Positions 59,992-64,000 of a stretch of 64,000 nucleotides of DNA are shown one piece after another. The stretch is from Temnothorax longispinosus (Eukaryota; Arthropoda; Insecta; Hymenoptera; Formicidae). The notes beneath the pieces were generated by a model. The model made no database searches and was not told where the DNA came from. It saw nothing but the letters and a program-made list of their open reading frames with translations. How positions within the stretch are numbered: position 1 is the first letter of the stretch; each line of letters opens with the position of its first letter. Location: the NCBI RefSeq assembly GCF_030848805.1, contig NC_092360.1, positions 4,588,001-4,652,000 on the forward strand, read 5' to 3'. The translations under genes were made by a program, and so were the position numbers.

Positions 59992-62210
59992 AATCTGTAT
60001 AAAATAACTTTATTCAAACAAGTTTTCTTCGTTTAACACAATATAATCTCATTTCAAGAATTCCACGTTGAAATAATTGAAGATATTTTGAAATCAAGAA
60101 TATTCTTTTTTTTTTTGTGTATGTAGATCAATCGTCTTCCATATTCTCGTTCTATTCTTTTTTCCACGACCTACGTTAACACGGAATATTCCGTATCCCG
60201 AGGGCGGAGCAATGAGTCAGGAATCGAGAAATCGGGAATTGTCCGGTGCGACGCTGTTGTGGCCGCGCGATAATCTCGAGTAGTTAAGGGAAAAAATGAT
60301 CAGCCCACCGTTGCCTAGGTGTCACGTGCACGCTGTGTAGGCAGAAGGCCGGGTCGGTTTGGTATCGAGTCTTTCGGACACAGGTCGTAATGTCTCCCGG
60401 CGAAGGAATGGATACGAGAGAGGAAGGAATCTCTCTCTCTCCCCTGTCGTACCTAACGAAACCGCGTCGCGTGGGAGAGAAGACGATAGGATCTCGGTGA
60501 AGATCGACTTACAGCTTCCGTCGCATCTGACAGAGCACCATGTGCACGATGTCGACTCCGAGGGATAAATCAATAAATAGATCAGCGAATTCCCACGCCT
60601 GCCATCCTCGCGAACATAGCGCAATGTCCCACGAGGAGCGGTGCCTTCCTCCTCCATCTCAAATCTAATTTCTTGAGACGGCTTGAACGGTTTATTAGGT
60701 GACATTTTTAAAAAGAAACCAAGTACGCTATTATCTAATAATAATATCTTTCCTGTTAGTTCAAATATAATTTATTACTTCCGCGTCAAAACTTTAACAA
60801 AGCGTTTGATTTAATACGTCGCATGAGGAGATTAGATAACTTTCTCGACGTAAATCCGCTAAAGGCAATACGCTCGTTACTTTTGTTACAGCATTGAGCA
60901 TTCGCGTATCTTCGGGGATGTTGTAATCAAAACTTGACTCTCGCCGGTGAAAATAAAAAATGGCGCTCGTCTAAATTCCTCGCGACCTAATTGGTTCTAG
61001 CTCCAGACAGACATTAGCGTATACTAATCATTATCTGTATATTTCGCCACCGCGTCATGCACAAAATATTATATTATGCTTCGTCATGATTCTCTCGTTG
61101 TTCGTGAAGGAACCGTAAAGACGCTTCATAACCGATCACGATATTCGACTTTTTTTGACACGGAACCTGATTTCGCAAACTACTCGTCGTAAATTAATTA
61201 AAGGTTTAATGCAGCGAAGCATTGTGCGGCTCTTTGTGAAATAACTCGACACACAACGACATCAGACGTTTTTATAATTGCGGAGCATTTTACACTCAGC
61301 GCGGAGAATCAAATTAATTGAAGCCAATTTAGTTTTGACAATCTAAGTAGATAAATTAAACCTATTATAATCAAAGAATCGAATTTACTCTGTTTAACAA
61401 AAATCTATGATCGAAACGCTAAACGTTGCTTATTCTAACGAAAGAGAAAATTTTATGTCTGATGCATCAGTCACGTGCTATTGCAGTACATAGAGGTCCT
61501 AGAGTGATGTTTCAGCTGTTGCGATCCAGAAAATATCTATTGCTTCCCCGAGATCGAAGACTTCTTCTTAAGATTATAACATCGAATTATAACGCAATAT
61601 TGGACTCTAATTGTCCCACGATGCGGATGATTCGTTAATATATTTCACTTTCACTTTTGCGCGGTTTTAAAATATCGTCGTAACATCCACCGAAGCGTTT
61701 GTTATTAAATTTATCACTGTTGCATGACCGCGTCGTCTGCCGGAAGCAACAAACTACTGCATTTTATTGTATAAGTTAACTGCAAATTGATCCAGCAACA
61801 TTCGCGTGAATAATTGTACAGATTAAAGATTAAGTCTTTTTACAATGGATGTCTGATAAAGGTATACGTGTATCCGCGATGTGTATGCAGACCTTTGGAG
61901 AATGTTTCTCGTCTGGCATTATGAAATTTACACACCACGCCTCCGATTACCTCGGTTCGCGCCAGCCGTCTTGCGGCAGCGTTTCTCGGTGCAATGCGCT
62001 CCGGTATTTCCGAAGGATTCTAAGAATGAACACTGGTATGCCCTGTTCTCTCGCACAAAGGAGCAAGGGTTAGCAGTGAAAAAACGAAGGATCGGCGAAG
62101 ACATCAGAATAAGAGCAAAGCGTTCGTGAAATTACTTTACAAATTGTTCTACTAGCGAAACCAGCAACACAACTGCTTCCGGTACTTATCGTCTTTACTT
62201 TAAGCTTTAA
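59992..62210. other. No gene recognised apart from a doubtful ORF
   Basis: Between two fold-back elements. 60170-60660 is CpG-richer and holds the 127-codon minus-strand frame; the remainder is ordinary. Confidence 0.55.
60322..60705 (-). CDS. Unrecognised 127-codon ORF, possible 5' coding exon
   Basis: The minus-strand frame begins MSPNKPFKPSQEIRFEMEEE and is preceded by AAAAATG; an AG that could serve as an acceptor lies about 50 bases upstream (CTAACAG). The first 40 residues look protein-like (charged, mixed composition), while the rest is serine/arginine-rich, as in a chance frame. No good GT donor follows the first part, and no known domain is visible. An overlapping plus-strand ORF of 69 codons exists. 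Low confidence. Confidence 0.15.
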   Translation of the reverse strand: MSPNKPFKPSQEIRFEMEEEGTAPRGTLRYVREDGRRGNSLIYLLIYPSESTSCTWCSVRCDGSCKSIFTEILSSSLPRDAVSLGTTGERERFLPLSYPFLRRETLRPVSERLDTKPTRPSAYTACT

Positions 62211-62603
62211 GGGGCTCCTATAGTGGCAGTGCACTTTATGCACTAAGTGCACACTTTAACTTGTATTTTATTTATTATAAATTTTTAAGAGCAAAAATGC
62301 AAAATCGGGCTGTTTAGGGCACTACAGATGAGCTTACTGATTAAAAATATCCTAAATGGAATAAGATTCATTCGATATTTTGGCTAAATTCTTCTAATTA
62401 CGAAAAAATTTACGAATAAGAAGAATTTAGCCAAAATATCGAATGAATCTTATTCCATTTAGGATATTTTTAATCAGTAAGCTCATCTGTAGTGCCCTAA
62501 ACAGCCCGATTTTGCATTTTTGCTCTTAAAAATTTATAATAAATAAAATACGAGTTAAAGTGTGCACTTAGTGCATAAAATGCACTGCCACTATAGGAGC
62601 CCC
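62211..62603. mobile_element. 393-bp almost perfect palindrome (young fold-back element)
   Basis: The ends are GGGGCTCCTATAG and CTATAGGAGCCCC. The arms are about 185 bases and differ at only two positions that I can find (T/C at 62231 and its partner region, and ACTTGT versus ACTCGT). The spacer is about 25 bases around 62396-62420. No reading frame is present. Near identity of both arms points to recent insertion or arm-to-arm gene conversion. No clear target duplication is visible (flanks CTTTAA and GCAACC). If transcribed it would form a long double-stranded hairpin. The family is not recognised. Confidence 0.85.
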
Positions 62604-64000
62604 GCAACCGAAAGAGAATTCAAAGCGGATCTGTTCGATAATTTTTAAATGGGTTACTCTAACACTTCTCGCTGTTTGCTTCCGAGATTTCTTCACCAAG
62701 CTCGAGTTTTAAAAATTGAATGCTATTACTATTTAGTAATTTAAATGTCTTTAAAAATAGAAAAAAAATGAACGAGTTATAATGGAAAGACAGAATCATA
62801 ATAGACCAATTTTAATTTTAAACAAGTTAATAAAAAATGCATTAAAATGATGTATTTAAATTCCATATTTAGTAGTATTTAACAGTTATCATAATTTATA
62901 GCACAGGCGCATGCACACATTAAATATGTATAATTTAATAACATTAAATAGCAAAGCGTTTAAGATAAGATAAACATTTTTTATTTAAATAAGAATATGT
63001 GATATATTAACTGTTTATTAAATTCCATGTTTTTCTCTTTAAAATATGTCACACGTATTATAAGTATACATATACAATAAAAAACAAAATAATATTGTTT
63101 ATTATAATAATGCATAATTGCAGGTACGAACAGTTATGTATTATTCAAAAAACAAGAAACAGTGCGTTATGTACACGCGGATATTAAGCAGCATTAACTT
63201 TATATTAGAGTAAAAACTCGTGAGATTATCCGGCGTAATTGCAGTTACATCCTGTGGCATAGCTTCTCCTGGTATTTACATCCCATAAATTACGTAACCG
63301 AAGACTGTTATTTAGAGTAATTTCAAGTTGATCCATGAGTTCACTGTTGCACACCGGACGACATTATGCTACTATAATTTGGTCTTAATTAATTGTTTGT
63401 GAAATCTTTGACACATGATACTGTACATACAGTTTAGTTACCTATTATAAATAACGCAAACGCTTAATTTCAAATTGCAAGATGGAATCTTTAAAATTAA
63501 AATGCAAATGTGGAATCTCACAACGCAACGCGCAACGTAGTAAAACTAGGGACTGGGGCTAGATACAGTATAAAAATACTTTAATAATTATAACTTTAGT
63601 TTATATATTCTATTAAGAAGCATAAGATATAGCTCTGATTGATTAAAAAAATATTGTGCAATAAATTAAGAATTATATTATTTATAACAAATGTTATAAA
63701 ATGTAATTTAGAGCTTATTTAGCAAGTTCATGCCGTAGTATAGTATTTATAGATATATTGTATAATATCTATTAATTACACGTTCCGCCGCTTGTTTTAA
63801 TGGTTTCTCTATAATCAGGACTATTAAGTCAAGTTAGCCGTCTAATAGGCAGAATCGGTTTGAGAGAGAGGCGTCGGAACCATTACTTTACAAAGCAATA
63901 ATTAATAAATGAGTGGAAACCATCCCCGATGTTTAATGACGTATTGGCCGAGTCCAAGCGCTATTAGATCTTTATGGACGCGACAACAATTTGTGTCATA
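62604..64000. other. No gene recognised; AT-rich
   Basis: AT-rich throughout, with no repeat or frame worth naming. Confidence 0.6.

Overview
This window looks like non-coding DNA from an insect nuclear genome, most likely a hymenopteran and plausibly an ant. The grounds are AT-rich stretches alternating with short blocks where CpG is abundant rather than depleted, many dinucleotide and low-complexity tracts, several short fold-back (MITE-like) elements, a short solo LTR, and no bacterial-style gene packing. The taxon is an inference from texture; no protein was found that could anchor it. No open reading frame resembles a known protein family, and the longest ones sit in CpG-rich or low-complexity DNA where stops are rare. 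I found no tRNA, rRNA, CRISPR array or recognisable intact transposase. The window is best read as a gene desert or the inside of very long introns.

The main structure is an old, diverged inverted duplication (about 30291-33271). Two arms of roughly 1.4-1.5 kb face each other around a centre near 31731. Reading outward from the centre, both arms keep the same candidate layout: an ATGGCGG (YY1/Pho-like) motif, a purine-rich candidate first exon with a short conserved ORF, a GT splice donor, an intron of about 390 bases, a typical AG acceptor, a tiny second exon (39 or 42 bases), and a GTGAGT donor. Similarity stops about 10 bases after that donor on both sides. This suggests a mirror-image pair of divergent promoters with 5' exons, either for two paralogous genes whose coding exons lie outside the window or for a pair of spliced non-coding RNAs.

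Region by region: 1-6230 ordinary, with small CpG-rich patches; 6240-8560 CT tracts, a complex fold-back (6479-6596) and a 61-base hairpin (8493-8553); 8600-9300 CpG-rich with an unrecognised 161-codon ORF; 11996-12159 a solo LTR with matching TSD; 12160-25990 AT-rich with CpG-rich islands at 17200-17790, 21610-22190 and 22680-23260; 26001-26362 a tandem duplication; 28200-29720 CpG-rich; 30291-33271 the inverted duplication; 33272-41700 ordinary; 41720-42212 a tandem duplication of about 257 bases; 46478-47000 a long GA tract beside a CpG-rich block; 47381-47645 a TA-type MITE; 50787-51448 a 662-base fold-back element; 52110-52440 a nested tandem repeat; 59855-59991 and 62211-62603 two further fold-backs, the last almost a perfect 393-base palindrome.

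No pathway or operon can be described because no coding gene is supported. Identity statements were made by eye, without alignment software or database searches.
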